Source: Paracoccus aminophilus JCM 7686 | Lineage (GTDB): Bacteria; Pseudomonadota; Alphaproteobacteria; Rhodobacterales; Rhodobacteraceae | DNA: 64,000 nucleotides | Assembly (NCBI RefSeq): GCF_000444995.1 | Contig: NC_022041.1 | Coordinates: 1,834,001 to 1,898,000, forward strand | Direction: 5' to 3' | Part shown: positions 51,276 to 59,935 of the stretch, piece after piece | How the letters are laid out: each line of letters begins with the position of its first letter | How positions within the stretch are numbered: position 1 is the first letter of the stretch | Notes under the pieces: generated by a model | Seen by the model: the letters and a program-made list of their open reading frames with translations, nothing else | Told to the model about the DNA's origin: nothing | Database searches by the model: none | Made by a program: the position numbers and the translations under genes

Positions 51276-52529
51276 ATGAAAACGCATGTCTCCGCGCTGA
51301 TCGTCAGCGCCCTCGCTTTGGCTGCGGCCTTGCCCGCGCAGGCCGAAACCAAGATCGAGGTTCTGCATCACTGGGTCTCGGAAAGCGAGGTTGCGGCCTT
51401 GAACACCGTGCGCGAGGCCTTGGCCGCCAAGGGCTATGGCTGGCAGGACAGCGCCGTCGGCGGCATGTCGGGTGGCAATATGCAGCAGGCGCTGCGCTCG
51501 CGGCTCGCCGCAGGCAATCCGCCCGGCGCGATGCAGTTTCTCGGCTGGGAAGGCATCGACTGGTCGGCCGAGGGCGTGATGCGCAACCTCGATGCGCTGG
51601 ATAAGGCCAACAACTGGCAGGCAACCATTCCGCCGCAGGTCCTGCCCTTCGTCAAGAATGGCGATGATCTGATCGCGGTGCCGATCAACATGCACCGCCA
51701 GAACTGGGTCTGGGCCAATAAGGCCGCTTTCGACAAGGCCGGGATCGCGCCGCCGAAGACCTGGGCCGAGCTGATCGCGGATGGCGAAAAGCTGAAAGCC
51801 GCCGGGATCATCCCTCTGGCGACCGGCGACGAGCCTTGGCAGATTCAGGTGATTTTCGACGCCTTGGCCTCGGATGTCGGCGGGCCGGACTTCTACCGCA
51901 AAGCCGTCGTCGAGCTTGATCCCGAGGCGCTCTCTTCGGATAAGATGAAGCAGGTCTTCGACACGTTGCGTCAGGTGCGCGGGCTGGTCGATGACGGCTA
52001 TAACGGCCGCGACTGGGCGGTGGCGACCGGCATGGTCATCGACGGTCAGGCCGCGATGCAGGTCATGGGCGATTGGGCCAAGGGCGAGTTTCTGGCCAAG
52101 GGTCTGAAGCCCGGCGTTGATTTCCTGTGCTTTGCCACGCCCTCCGAGACGCCCTCCTTCCAATTCGTGATCGACAGTTTCGGCATGTTCAAGGTCAAGG
52201 ACCCCGAGATCGCGAAGGCGCAGGACGCTTTGGCCGAGGTCGTGATGGACCCCAAGGTTCAGCATGATTTCAACCTGATCAAGGGCTCGATCCCGGCGCG
52301 CACCGATCTGCCGGTCGACGATTTCGACGATTGCGCGAAACAGGGCTTCAAGGACCGCGCGGTTGCCATCGAGAACGGCGCCATGCTTGGCGGAAGCGCG
52401 CATGGCTTTGCCGCCCAGCCGCAATTCGCCGCCGTCTTTGCCGATGTCGCGAGCCAGTTCTTCGTCAGCAACATGTCCTCGGAGGACGCGGTCAAGATGC
52501 TGGTCGATGGCATCGACAACGCGCGCTGA
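51276..52529 (+). CDS. Sugar-type ABC transporter periplasmic binding protein
   Basis: 417 aa. Signal peptide 1-23 (SALALAAALPAQAET). Mature domain of the carbohydrate family 1 binding proteins: EVLHHWVSESEVAALNTV, LGWEGIDWSAEG, VPINMHRQNWVWANK, MQVMGDWAKGEF, SIPARTDLPVD. Closest in style to glucose/mannose receptors such as GtsA. ATG 51276 has ACAGGGAAA upstream. Followed by a hairpin and then two permeases and an ATPase. The ligand should be a sugar, polyol or glycoside. Confidence 0.93.
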   Translation: MKTHVSALIVSALALAAALPAQAETKIEVLHHWVSESEVAALNTVREALAAKGYGWQDSAVGGMSGGNMQQALRSRLAAGNPPGAMQFLGWEGIDWSAEGVMRNLDALDKANNWQATIPPQVLPFVKNGDDLIAVPINMHRQNWVWANKAAFDKAGIAPPKTWAELIADGEKLKAAGIIPLATGDEPWQIQVIFDALASDVGGPDFYRKAVVELDPEALSSDKMKQVFDTLRQVRGLVDDGYNGRDWAVATGMVIDGQAAMQVMGDWAKGEFLAKGLKPGVDFLCFATPSETPSFQFVIDSFGMFKVKDPEIAKAQDALAEVVMDPKVQHDFNLIKGSIPARTDLPVDDFDDCAKQGFKDRAVAIENGAMLGGSAHGFAAQPQFAAVFADVASQFFVSNMSSEDAVKMLVDGIDNAR

Positions 52530-52540
52530 GCCTCCTCTCA

Positions 52541-52564
52541 CCTGCCGGGCATGGTCCCGGCAGG
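52541..52564 (+). repeat. Hairpin after sugar-binding-protein gene
   Basis: CCTGCCGGG and CCCGGCAGG pair around a 6-nt loop, 11 bp after the stop. It probably sets a higher level of binding protein than of permease. Confidence 0.6.
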
Positions 52565-52592
52565 CCTTCCCCGCTTTCGAAGGTGTTTCGTC

Positions 52593-53489
52593 ATGACCCG
52601 AAAGAAAACGCTCTCCGACCGGCTGGCCGATTGGCTGCCTCGGCTGGTTATGGCGCCAAGCCTCATCGCCATCCTTGTCGGGGTCTATCTTTTCATCGCT
52701 TGGACCGGCTGGATCTCGCTGTCCTCGTCGAAAATGGTCCCGCAATATGATTTCGTCGGGCTCGAGCAATATTACCGGCTTTGGGCCACCCCGCGCTGGC
52801 ATACGGCCGTGGCCAACCTCTTTATCTTCTCGGCGCTTTTTCTGCTTGTCACCATCGCGGTCGGGCTGATCATGGCGATCCTGCTGGACCAGAACATCCG
52901 GGCCGAGGGGGCGCTGCGCGCGATCTATCTTTACCCGATGGCGCTCTCGTTCATCGTCACCGGCACCGCCTGGAAATGGATCTTGAACCCGAACCTCGGC
53001 ATCCAGAAGGTCGTCAATGACCTCGGCTGGACGAGCTTCGTCTTCAACTGGATCACCCAGCCCGATTTCGCGATCTATACGATCGTGATCGCGGCGGTCT
53101 GGCAGAGCTCTGGTTTCGCCATGGCGATCTTTCTGGCCGGGCTGCGCGGCATCGACAATTCGGTGATCAAGGCCGCCCAGATCGAGGGCGCAGGCCTGCC
53201 GCGCATCTATCTCAGCATTATCGTGCCGATGCTGCGGCCTGCCTTCCTCTCGGTCATCGTTCTCTTGAGCTATATCTCGATCAAGAACTTCGACCTTGTT
53301 CTGGCCATGACCAATGGCGGTCCGGGCAGCGCGACCGAAGTGCCCTCGACCTTCATGTTCTCGTCGGTCTTCCGGCGCAACCAGATGGGTGTCGGCGCGG
53401 CCAGCGCGATGATGATGCTGATGACGGTCGCCGCGATCATCGTCCCCTATCTCTATTCCGAGCTGAAGGAGAGCCGCAATGGCCACTGA
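52593..53489 (+). CDS. Sugar ABC transporter permease 1 (MalF-like)
   Basis: 298 aa, six membrane helices (SLIAILVGVYLFIAWTGW, LFLLVTIAVGLIMAILL, AIYLYPMALSFIVTGTAW). The coupling loop reads VIKAAQIEGAGLPRIYLSI. ATG 52593 with GAAGGTG upstream; an earlier in-frame ATG at 52551 lies on the hairpin and is rejected. The stop lies inside the next gene (11-bp overlap). Confidence 0.92.
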   Translation: MTRKKTLSDRLADWLPRLVMAPSLIAILVGVYLFIAWTGWISLSSSKMVPQYDFVGLEQYYRLWATPRWHTAVANLFIFSALFLLVTIAVGLIMAILLDQNIRAEGALRAIYLYPMALSFIVTGTAWKWILNPNLGIQKVVNDLGWTSFVFNWITQPDFAIYTIVIAAVWQSSGFAMAIFLAGLRGIDNSVIKAAQIEGAGLPRIYLSIIVPMLRPAFLSVIVLLSYISIKNFDLVLAMTNGGPGSATEVPSTFMFSSVFRRNQMGVGAASAMMMLMTVAAIIVPYLYSELKESRNGH

Positions 53490-54357
53490 ATATGGCTCTG
53501 CCGCACGGTCGCGCCGGATCGGTCGCTTCGTCATCTATGCCAGCCTGACCGGCCTTGCCGCCTTCTATCTGATGCCGCTTTGGGTGATGATCACCACCTC
53601 GCTGAAGCCGCTGGATGAAATCTATGGCGGCTCCTTCATCGGTATGCCCAAGGTCCTGACCTTCGAGGCCTGGACCAAGGCCTGGAGCCAGGCCTGCGTC
53701 GGTACCGCCTGCACCGGGTTGAAGCCCTATTTCATCAACTCGCTGATCATGGTCATTCCGGCGGTGCTGCTCTCGACCGCCATCGGCGCGCTGAATGGCT
53801 ATGTACTGACGAAATGGCAATTCCGCGGCTCGAACCTCGTCTTCGGCCTGATCCTCTTTGGTTGCTTCCTGCCCTTCCAGGCGGTGATCCTGCCGATGGC
53901 GCAGGTGCTGGGCAAGCTCGGCCTTTCCGGCACGATCCCGGGGTTGGTGCTGGTCCATACCGTCTATGGCATCTGCTTCACGACGATGTTTTTCCGCAAT
54001 TACTTCGTCACCATCCCGAGCGAGCTGACCAAGGCCGCCCAGATCGACGGCGCGGGCTTCTTCCGCATCTTCTTCTCGATCATGCTGCCCGCCGCTTTGC
54101 CGATCATGGTCGTGTCCTGCATCTGGCAATTCACCCAGATCTGGAACGACTTTCTCTTCGGGGTCTCGTTCACGGCAGGCAGCTCGTCGCCGGTGACGGT
54201 CGCGCTCAACAATGTGGTGAACGTCACCATGGGGCGCAAACAATATAACGTCGACATGGCCGCCGCCATGATCGCCGCCCTTCCCACCCTTGTCGTCTAT
54301 GTCGTCGCGGGCCGGTATTTCGTCCGGGGTCTGACGGCTGGCGCAGTGAAAGGCTGA
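53479..54357 (+). CDS. Sugar ABC transporter permease 2 (MalG-like)
   Basis: 292 aa, six helices (IYASLTGLAAFYLMPLWVMI, LIFGC-type IPAVLLSTAIGALNGYVL). Coupling loop ELTKAAQIDGAGFFRIFFSI. Overlaps permease 1 by 11 bp and is followed 6 bp later by the ATPase gene. Confidence 0.92.
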   Translation: MATEYGSAARSRRIGRFVIYASLTGLAAFYLMPLWVMITTSLKPLDEIYGGSFIGMPKVLTFEAWTKAWSQACVGTACTGLKPYFINSLIMVIPAVLLSTAIGALNGYVLTKWQFRGSNLVFGLILFGCFLPFQAVILPMAQVLGKLGLSGTIPGLVLVHTVYGICFTTMFFRNYFVTIPSELTKAAQIDGAGFFRIFFSIMLPAALPIMVVSCIWQFTQIWNDFLFGVSFTAGSSSPVTVALNNVVNVTMGRKQYNVDMAAAMIAALPTLVVYVVAGRYFVRGLTAGAVKG

Positions 54358-54363
54358 CAGCTC

Positions 54364-55461
54364 ATGGCTACTTTGGAAATCGACCGCGTCCGCAAGGCTT
54401 ATGGCAGCATGGAGGTGCTCAAAGAGGTCAGCATCTCGATCGGCAGCGGGGACTTTCTCGTGCTGCTTGGCCCCTCGGGCTGCGGCAAGTCCACGCTTCT
54501 CAACATGATCGCGGGGCTCGAGGATATCTCGGGCGGAGAGATCCGCATCGACGGCGACACCGTCAATGATCTCTCGCCTAAGGATCGCGACATCGCGATG
54601 GTGTTCCAGTCCTATGCGCTTTACCCGACGATGACGGTGCGCCAGAACATCGAATTCGGCATGAAGATCCGCGGCGTGCCCCCGGCCGAGCGCAAGCGCG
54701 CCACCCAAGAAGCCGCCGAGCTCTTGCAGATGGCGCATCTTCTCGACCGCAAGCCCTCGCAGCTTTCGGGCGGGCAACGCCAGCGCGTGGCGATGGGGCG
54801 CGCTTTGGTGCGGCACCCGAAGCTCTTCCTCTTTGACGAGCCGCTTTCGAACCTCGACGCCAAGCTGCGCGTCGATATGCGCACGGAAATCAAGCGGCTG
54901 CATCAGCGCCTTGGCACGACGATCGTCTATGTCACCCATGACCAGATCGAGGCGATGACGCTCGCCACCCGGGTTGCGGTGATGAAGGACGGCATCGTCC
55001 AGCATCTCGACGAGCCGCAGGCGGTCTATGACCGCCCCGCCAATGTCTATGTCGCCCGCTTCGTCGGCTCGCCTGCGATGAACATCATCCCGGGTCGGCT
55101 GGAAGAGGGGCTCTCGGGTCCGGTTCTGGTGCTTGACCAGCCCGATGGCGGACGCTCGCGCATTGCGGGCGTCGCGATCAGCGAGGCGGCCCGCCAGACT
55201 TACGCCGGTCAGCCGGTCCTGGTCGGTATCCGTCCCGAGGGCTTTTCGGTCGAGGTCTCGAACCAGCCAAGCGTGCAGGCTGCGATCGAGGTGGTCGAGC
55301 CGACCGGCCCCGATACGCTGGCGAACTTCACCCTTGGCGGCGTCGAGGTCATCGCCCGCCTTGCCCCGCAGACCGTGCGCGCGGGGGAGGTCGTGCAATT
55401 GGGCGTTGAAACCGCGAAAGTGGTGCTCTTCGACCCGAAAACCGAACTCCGCATCGACTGA
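54364..55461 (+). CDS. Sugar ABC transporter ATPase (MalK/UgpC type)
   Basis: 365 aa. Walker A GPSGCGKST, signature LSGGQRQRVAMGRAL, Walker B LFLFDEPLSNLDAKL, switch YVTHDQIEA. The TOBE/OB regulatory tail from 240 (VGIRPEGFSVEVS) is complete. Seven bases separate its stop from the GMC gene, so it belongs to the same operon. Confidence 0.94.
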   Translation: MATLEIDRVRKAYGSMEVLKEVSISIGSGDFLVLLGPSGCGKSTLLNMIAGLEDISGGEIRIDGDTVNDLSPKDRDIAMVFQSYALYPTMTVRQNIEFGMKIRGVPPAERKRATQEAAELLQMAHLLDRKPSQLSGGQRQRVAMGRALVRHPKLFLFDEPLSNLDAKLRVDMRTEIKRLHQRLGTTIVYVTHDQIEAMTLATRVAVMKDGIVQHLDEPQAVYDRPANVYVARFVGSPAMNIIPGRLEEGLSGPVLVLDQPDGGRSRIAGVAISEAARQTYAGQPVLVGIRPEGFSVEVSNQPSVQAAIEVVEPTGPDTLANFTLGGVEVIARLAPQTVRAGEVVQLGVETAKVVLFDPKTELRID

Positions 55462-55468
55462 GGCCAAT

Positions 55469-57007
55469 ATGAACACCGACTGCGACGTCATCATCATCGG
55501 ATCCGGGATCGGCGGAGCGACGCTTGCCGCAGCCCTTGCTCCCTCGGGCGCAAGCATCCTGATCCTTGAACGTGGCGCCTATTTGCCCGACAGCCCCGAG
55601 GCCCGCGACGATGTCGCGATCTTCGAGCGCGGCCACTATCGCTCCAGCGAGGAATGGCTGGGTGCGGATGGCAAGAGCTTCCTGCCGGGCAATTATTACT
55701 ATGTCGGTGGCAATTCCAAATTCTTCGGCGCGGTGATGTATCGCTACCGCGCCGAGGACTTCCTGCCGCGGCAGCATCTGCGCGGCTCGTCTCCGGGCTG
55801 GGATCTCACCTATGCCGAGATGGAGCCCTGGTATGCCCGGGCAGAGGCGCTGTTTCGCGTGCGCGGAACGGCGTCCGAGGACCCGACCGAGCCTCCCCGG
55901 TCGGGTCCCTATCCTTTCCCGCCGGTCCCCGACGAGCCCGCCCTGCGTCAGGTCCGCGACAGGCTGCGCAAGGCCGGGGTCCATCCCTCGAGCCTGCCCT
56001 TGGCAATCGACATCGAGGCTTGGCTTCAACGCGGCCAGACTGGCTGGGACGGTTTTCCGAATACCGGCACCGGCAAGATCGACGCCGAGGTCGGTCCCTT
56101 GGCCGAGGCGCTCACATATCCCAATGTCCGCCTGATGACCGGCGCGCAGGTGATCCGTCTGGAAACCGATCCGGAGGGCCAGCGCGTCAGCGCCGCGATC
56201 ATCCGCCAGAACGGGCGCGAGACGCGCCTCAGCGCGCGTCATTTCGCCGTGGCGGCGGGGGCGGTCCAATCGGCGGCTTTGCTGCTGCGTTCGGCCAATG
56301 CGGCCCATCCGAAGGGGCTCGCCAACCGCTCGGATCAGCTTGGCCGCAACTTCATGAATCACAACACCAGCGCAATGATTACGATCAACCCGCTGATCCG
56401 AAACGATTCCACCTATCAAAAGACGCTGTGCTTCAACGATTTCTACAATGATGACGCGACGGCCCGGGCACCTTTGGGCAATGTCCAGCTGCTGGGCCGC
56501 ATCACCGGGAATATTCTGAAAGCGCAGGTCCCCGCCCTGCCCCGCGCGCTGGCTCGGGTGATTGCCAATCGCGCCTTTGGCTGGTTCCTGACCAGCGAGG
56601 ACCTGCCCAACCCCGACAGCCGCGTGCTGGTGCGCGGTGACCAGATCGTGGTCGATTGGCAGCGCTCGAACATGGATGCACATCACGCTTTGATCGCGCG
56701 GACCAAGCAGGTCATGCGGCGCGCGGGCTTCCCGTTGGTTCTGGTGCGCACCTTCGGCAACAAGACGACCTCACATCAATGCGGCACCGCGCGGCTTGGC
56801 GCGTCGAGCAAGCATTCCGTGGTGACGCCCGATTGCCGCAGCCACGATCTGCCCAATCTCTGGATCACCGACGCCTCGGTTCTGCCAACCTCGGCGGCCG
56901 TGAACCCCGCCCTGACCATCGCGGCACTTGCCCTGAAGGCCGGAAAAGCCTTGAGCGAGGAGTTACAGCGCATGCCAGGACAGGCTGCGGCGGAAAGCGG
57001 CGCTTGA
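55469..57007 (+). CDS. GMC-family oxidoreductase (gluconate-dehydrogenase/cholesterol-oxidase branch)
   Basis: 512 aa. FAD fold IIGSGIGGATLAAALA, a flavin-proximal segment YYVGGNSKFFGAVMYR, and the C-terminal active-site region SHQCGTARLG then AAVNPALTIAALALKAG. It differs from the two other GMC enzymes in the window, which are choline-dehydrogenase-like. No signal peptide or Tat motif. Start ATG 55469 with TGAGG upstream. Last gene of ThDP-HisD-ABC-GMC; it may oxidise the imported polyol or sugar as the first catabolic step. Confidence 0.9.
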   Translation: MNTDCDVIIIGSGIGGATLAAALAPSGASILILERGAYLPDSPEARDDVAIFERGHYRSSEEWLGADGKSFLPGNYYYVGGNSKFFGAVMYRYRAEDFLPRQHLRGSSPGWDLTYAEMEPWYARAEALFRVRGTASEDPTEPPRSGPYPFPPVPDEPALRQVRDRLRKAGVHPSSLPLAIDIEAWLQRGQTGWDGFPNTGTGKIDAEVGPLAEALTYPNVRLMTGAQVIRLETDPEGQRVSAAIIRQNGRETRLSARHFAVAAGAVQSAALLLRSANAAHPKGLANRSDQLGRNFMNHNTSAMITINPLIRNDSTYQKTLCFNDFYNDDATARAPLGNVQLLGRITGNILKAQVPALPRALARVIANRAFGWFLTSEDLPNPDSRVLVRGDQIVVDWQRSNMDAHHALIARTKQVMRRAGFPLVLVRTFGNKTTSHQCGTARLGASSKHSVVTPDCRSHDLPNLWITDASVLPTSAAVNPALTIAALALKAGKALSEELQRMPGQAAAESGA

Positions 57008-57920
57008 TTTGCAAGGAGGATCTGCTGGGCGGCGAGGACTCGATCTTCCAATTAATCACATAAAATAAACATATTACGGGAAACTTTGTAGCGATCCAAC
57101 GGTCCTAAAAGCGACCGATCTGCCACAGCCAAATTAGGCTTGCTGCAATTCAGGAATGGCGAGATCCCCCCTGTCCATTCTCGCAAAGCAATAGGTAAAG
57201 GTCCGGCACCGCGCTTCGAGAAGATGAAGCCGTGCCGCCTCGGCGGTTAACCCCCGCCGCAGCGCTCCAGCATGGTTCGGGTATTCCTTTCGCCGCTACG
57301 GATGACTCAGGTGGCAAGTTGTATGCCCACCCCTGAGGGTTTCGAGACGCACGATGAGAAAATACCGACTGGGGGCAAACCCAACGCAGCCTGCTGGCAT
57401 TGTGACGAGCTGGCAGTAGCGACGCTGGCACATCCGGGATGTCCCTTCAGCGATGCATCAGGCATGTTCATGACGTCCCGGCGGCGATCTGCAATATTTG
57501 CGACAATGTGGCTGCGATCACTTCCTATGCCGCCCGTCCAAAAACCGTGTAAGGTGGATGTCCTGTGGCTGATTACCCAGTGCTGCCCGGCCGTGCAGAA
57601 ACCCGTTGATCTGGACTGCGGTCACGAGAGGAACGACATGGACGTTCTGACTTGTCACGTGTCTTTCATGCAGTCGTGACCGAAGCCTTTCCGTTATTTG
57701 CGCTGACCGGCGCGGTTTGAACAATCGTCCGGCGCGCGGAGCTTTCACTTCGCGCGAGCCGGGTGGGGGAATTGCGGTGGTCTCGTGAAGGGTAACCCCC
57801 GTTGGGGTGGTCGCCGTCTGCGCTGTCCGATTGTCCGATTGTCCGAGATTAGCTGATTTCCGCAAGTTTCAGGCTGAAATCACACCAATTGTCGACATCC
57901 GCGTGCATGGAGGTAAGGGA
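57008..57920. other. 913-bp region without a recognisable gene; possible decayed insertion or island junction
   Basis: Both strands contain several open frames up to about 135 codons, but none has Rhodobacteraceae-type codon use, an RBS or a recognisable domain. The first 100 bp are AT-rich (AATTAATCACATAAAATAAACATATTA). The right half holds an 8-bp tandem repeat and a stretch of interrupted frames that looks like mutated coding DNA. Gene content and strand change completely across it. An old mobile element is possible, but I cannot show inverted repeats or a transposase. Confidence 0.4.
57824..57847. repeat. 8-bp tandem repeat, three units
   Basis: TGTCCGAT, TGTCCGAT, TGTCCGAG in direct succession inside the non-coding region. 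Confidence 0.85.
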
Positions 57921-58448
57921 TCAGGTGTCGAGCATCTGGCGCAAATTCTGACCAAGCTCTTCCATCCCCTGATCGCCCTCGTGATATTTCACGACCTTGC
58001 CGTCACGTCCAACAATGACCGAAGTCGGCCAATAGCGCACGTTATAGGCCTGCCAGGTCTGATAGCGATTGTCCTGCGCCACCGGATATTCGATCCCGTG
58101 CAGCCTCACCGCCTGTTCTAACGCGCTCAGGTCACGCTCGAACGGGAATTCGGGGGTGTGGACGCCGACAATGACCAGCCCTTTTCCGGCGAGCTCCTTA
58201 TGCCAGCTTGTCAGTGATGGAAGGGTTGAGACGCAGTTCGAACAGCCGAAGGTCCAGAAATCGACCAGCACCACCTTGCCCTGGAGATTGGCCATGGTCA
58301 GCGTATCGCTGTTCAGCCAATTCTCGAGCCCTGCGAATTCCGGGGCAGCTGCGTCCGGCCCCGCTGCTGAGGCCGGACGCAGAAGGGCGGGCATCGCGAG
58401 GCCCGCGACGGCACCTGCCAGAAAATGTCTACGTGATAGAAAAGTCAT
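57921..58448 (-). CDS. TlpA-like thioredoxin-fold protein, Tat-exported
   Basis: 175 aa. N-terminus LSRRHFLAGAVAGLAMPALL is a Tat signal. The thioredoxin fold has VVLVDFWTFGCSNCVSTLP with redox pair C-S-N-C and the cis-Pro loop in YWPTSVIVG. Acts in the periplasm as a thiol reductant or in cytochrome/cuproprotein maturation. GAAGGAG precedes the ATG. It is next to a CcdA-like electron importer, which would keep it reduced. Confidence 0.9.
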   Translation of the reverse strand: MTFLSRRHFLAGAVAGLAMPALLRPASAAGPDAAAPEFAGLENWLNSDTLTMANLQGKVVLVDFWTFGCSNCVSTLPSLTSWHKELAGKGLVIVGVHTPEFPFERDLSALEQAVRLHGIEYPVAQDNRYQTWQAYNVRYWPTSVIVGRDGKVVKYHEGDQGMEELGQNLRQMLDT

Positions 58449-58466
58449 GGTCGCAAACTCCTTCGA

Positions 58467-59162
58467 TCAAAGGCCAACGCGGCCCTTGGGATAAAATGCC
58501 GAGATCTTCGAGATGATTAGGGAGTCATAGCCAAGTGCGATCATCACCGCCGTGCAGACGACCAGCACCCCGAACACGCGCTGCATCTTATGCGTATGCT
58601 TGGACAGCGCGCGAACTCGCGACGAGACGAACTGACCGCCATAGGCAATGACCAGCATCGGCACCCCTGCCCCGATCGAATAGGCCAGAAGCAGCACGAT
58701 CTTGCTGCCCCAATCCGGGCTGGTCGCGACAAAGATCAGGATCGAGGCGAGAACCGGCCCTGCGCAGGGGGCCCAGACCAGACCAAGGCTCGCGCCCAGC
58801 AGGATCGCGCCAAGATTACCCTCGCGTCCGGTGCCACTTTGCTCGGGCAGAAGGCCGGTCAAGCGACCCAGAGCTGCCTCGAACGGGCGCGGCCAAAGCA
58901 GCGCCAGCCCAAGGATGCCAATCGCGATGGCCGCGATAAAGCGCAGATTATAGGCGGTCAGGCCCGCGAGGCTGGTGATCGCGCTGAAGATCAGGGACAC
59001 CGCCGAAAAGGTCAGCACGAAACCCAAGACGATCAGCAGGGGCCGCACCAGCGACCTCTGACCGAAAGATGCGCCCAAGAGGATCGGCAGCATGGGGAGG
59101 ATGCAGGGCGCTGCAATCGTCAGCAGACCTGCGAGGAAGGCAAAACCGATATCAACTGGCAT
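58467..59162 (-). CDS. CcdA/DsbD-like transmembrane thiol-electron transporter
   Basis: 231 aa, six helices. The two redox cysteines are in APCILPMLP (helix 1) and APCAGPVLA (helix 4), as in CcdA. It carries electrons from cytoplasmic thioredoxin to periplasmic partners such as the TlpA-like protein encoded 18 bp downstream. GGAAAGGATG precedes the ATG. Confidence 0.92.
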   Translation of the reverse strand: MPVDIGFAFLAGLLTIAAPCILPMLPILLGASFGQRSLVRPLLIVLGFVLTFSAVSLIFSAITSLAGLTAYNLRFIAAIAIGILGLALLWPRPFEAALGRLTGLLPEQSGTGREGNLGAILLGASLGLVWAPCAGPVLASILIFVATSPDWGSKIVLLLAYSIGAGVPMLVIAYGGQFVSSRVRALSKHTHKMQRVFGVLVVCTAVMIALGYDSLIISKISAFYPKGRVGL

Positions 59163-59195
59163 GGTTCATCCTTTCCGGTCAGAGGCCAGTGCCGC

Positions 59196-59795
59196 TCACA
59201 TCGGGGGCTTTACGCCATTGGATTCGACGATGACCCGATCCGTCTTGAGGCTGCCGTCATCGCCTTTCAGAGCGACGATGAAGACTTCCTTGCCTTTGGC
59301 CAGAAGCGAGGCATCACCCGGACCGAAGGCCACAACGGGCGCGGTCTCGGGCACCTCCATCTTCACAGTCTTGTCCCCGAATTTCATGGTGATCTGGTTC
59401 TCACTGGCACCTTCGGCGACACCGCTGATGGTGGCATTGGTCATCACGCTGTCAGGCGCGGCATCCCAGGGGTGCTGGCCTTGGTTCGCACCCGCCGCAG
59501 CCGCCGGCAGGATCGAGACTTGCAGCGCGGTCAGGCCGCCCGCATCATTGGGAACAGCCGTGGTCGAAACGGCATCGCCGACTGCGATATCGGTGACTTT
59601 GCGTGGAATGATGCTGACAATCTGCAGATTGTCGGGGGTTTTGATATTCAGCGCCTCACCATTGCGCGAAAGCACGGTAAGCTCACCCGGCGCGAAGCTT
59701 TGCACTTCGCCGCGGACCGGCATGGGGCGCGGTTCGGCGAAAGCAGGAACGACAAGGGCAACAGAAAGAAGGGCGGAGGTCAAAAAGGTCTTCAT
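59196..59795 (-). CDS. Secreted DUF5666-like protein
   Basis: 199 aa. Signal peptide 1-20 (SVALVVPAFAEPR). Two OB-fold-like repeats: VRGEVQSFAPGELTVLSRNG with TDIAVGDAVSTT, and NATISGVAEGASENQITMKF with LAKGKEVFIVALKG. No cysteines and no catalytic motif. It may be a metal- or protein-binding partner of the redox pair encoded downstream; the function is unknown. AGGATAGGA precedes the ATG. Confidence 0.75.
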   Translation of the reverse strand: MKTFLTSALLSVALVVPAFAEPRPMPVRGEVQSFAPGELTVLSRNGEALNIKTPDNLQIVSIIPRKVTDIAVGDAVSTTAVPNDAGGLTALQVSILPAAAAGANQGQHPWDAAPDSVMTNATISGVAEGASENQITMKFGDKTVKMEVPETAPVVAFGPGDASLLAKGKEVFIVALKGDDGSLKTDRVIVESNGVKPPM

Positions 59796-59844
59796 TGATA
59801 ATTCCTATCCTGAAGTGGGAGGGTGTGAATCACTCGCTCCGTAT

Positions 59845-59885
59845 GTAGAAAAGCTATATATAGAAACGCTAACTATAAAGCCCTG
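59845..59885 (-). promoter_or_regulatory. Probable promoter/operator of the redox operon
   Basis: AT-rich island in GC-rich DNA with the palindrome CTATATATAG (59854-59863) and the related GCTAACTATA next to it, 59 to 90 bp upstream of the DUF5666-like start. Regulator unknown. Confidence 0.4.
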
Positions 59886-59935
59886 ACTGCTGACATCGGC
59901 GTGATGACGCATGATGTGCGGCGACATCTTGCCGA

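Noticed and set aside
57272-57679. 135-codon plus-strand frame in the 57.0-57.9 kb gap
   Set aside because: No RBS, Cys/Met-rich unnatural composition and no recognisable domain.
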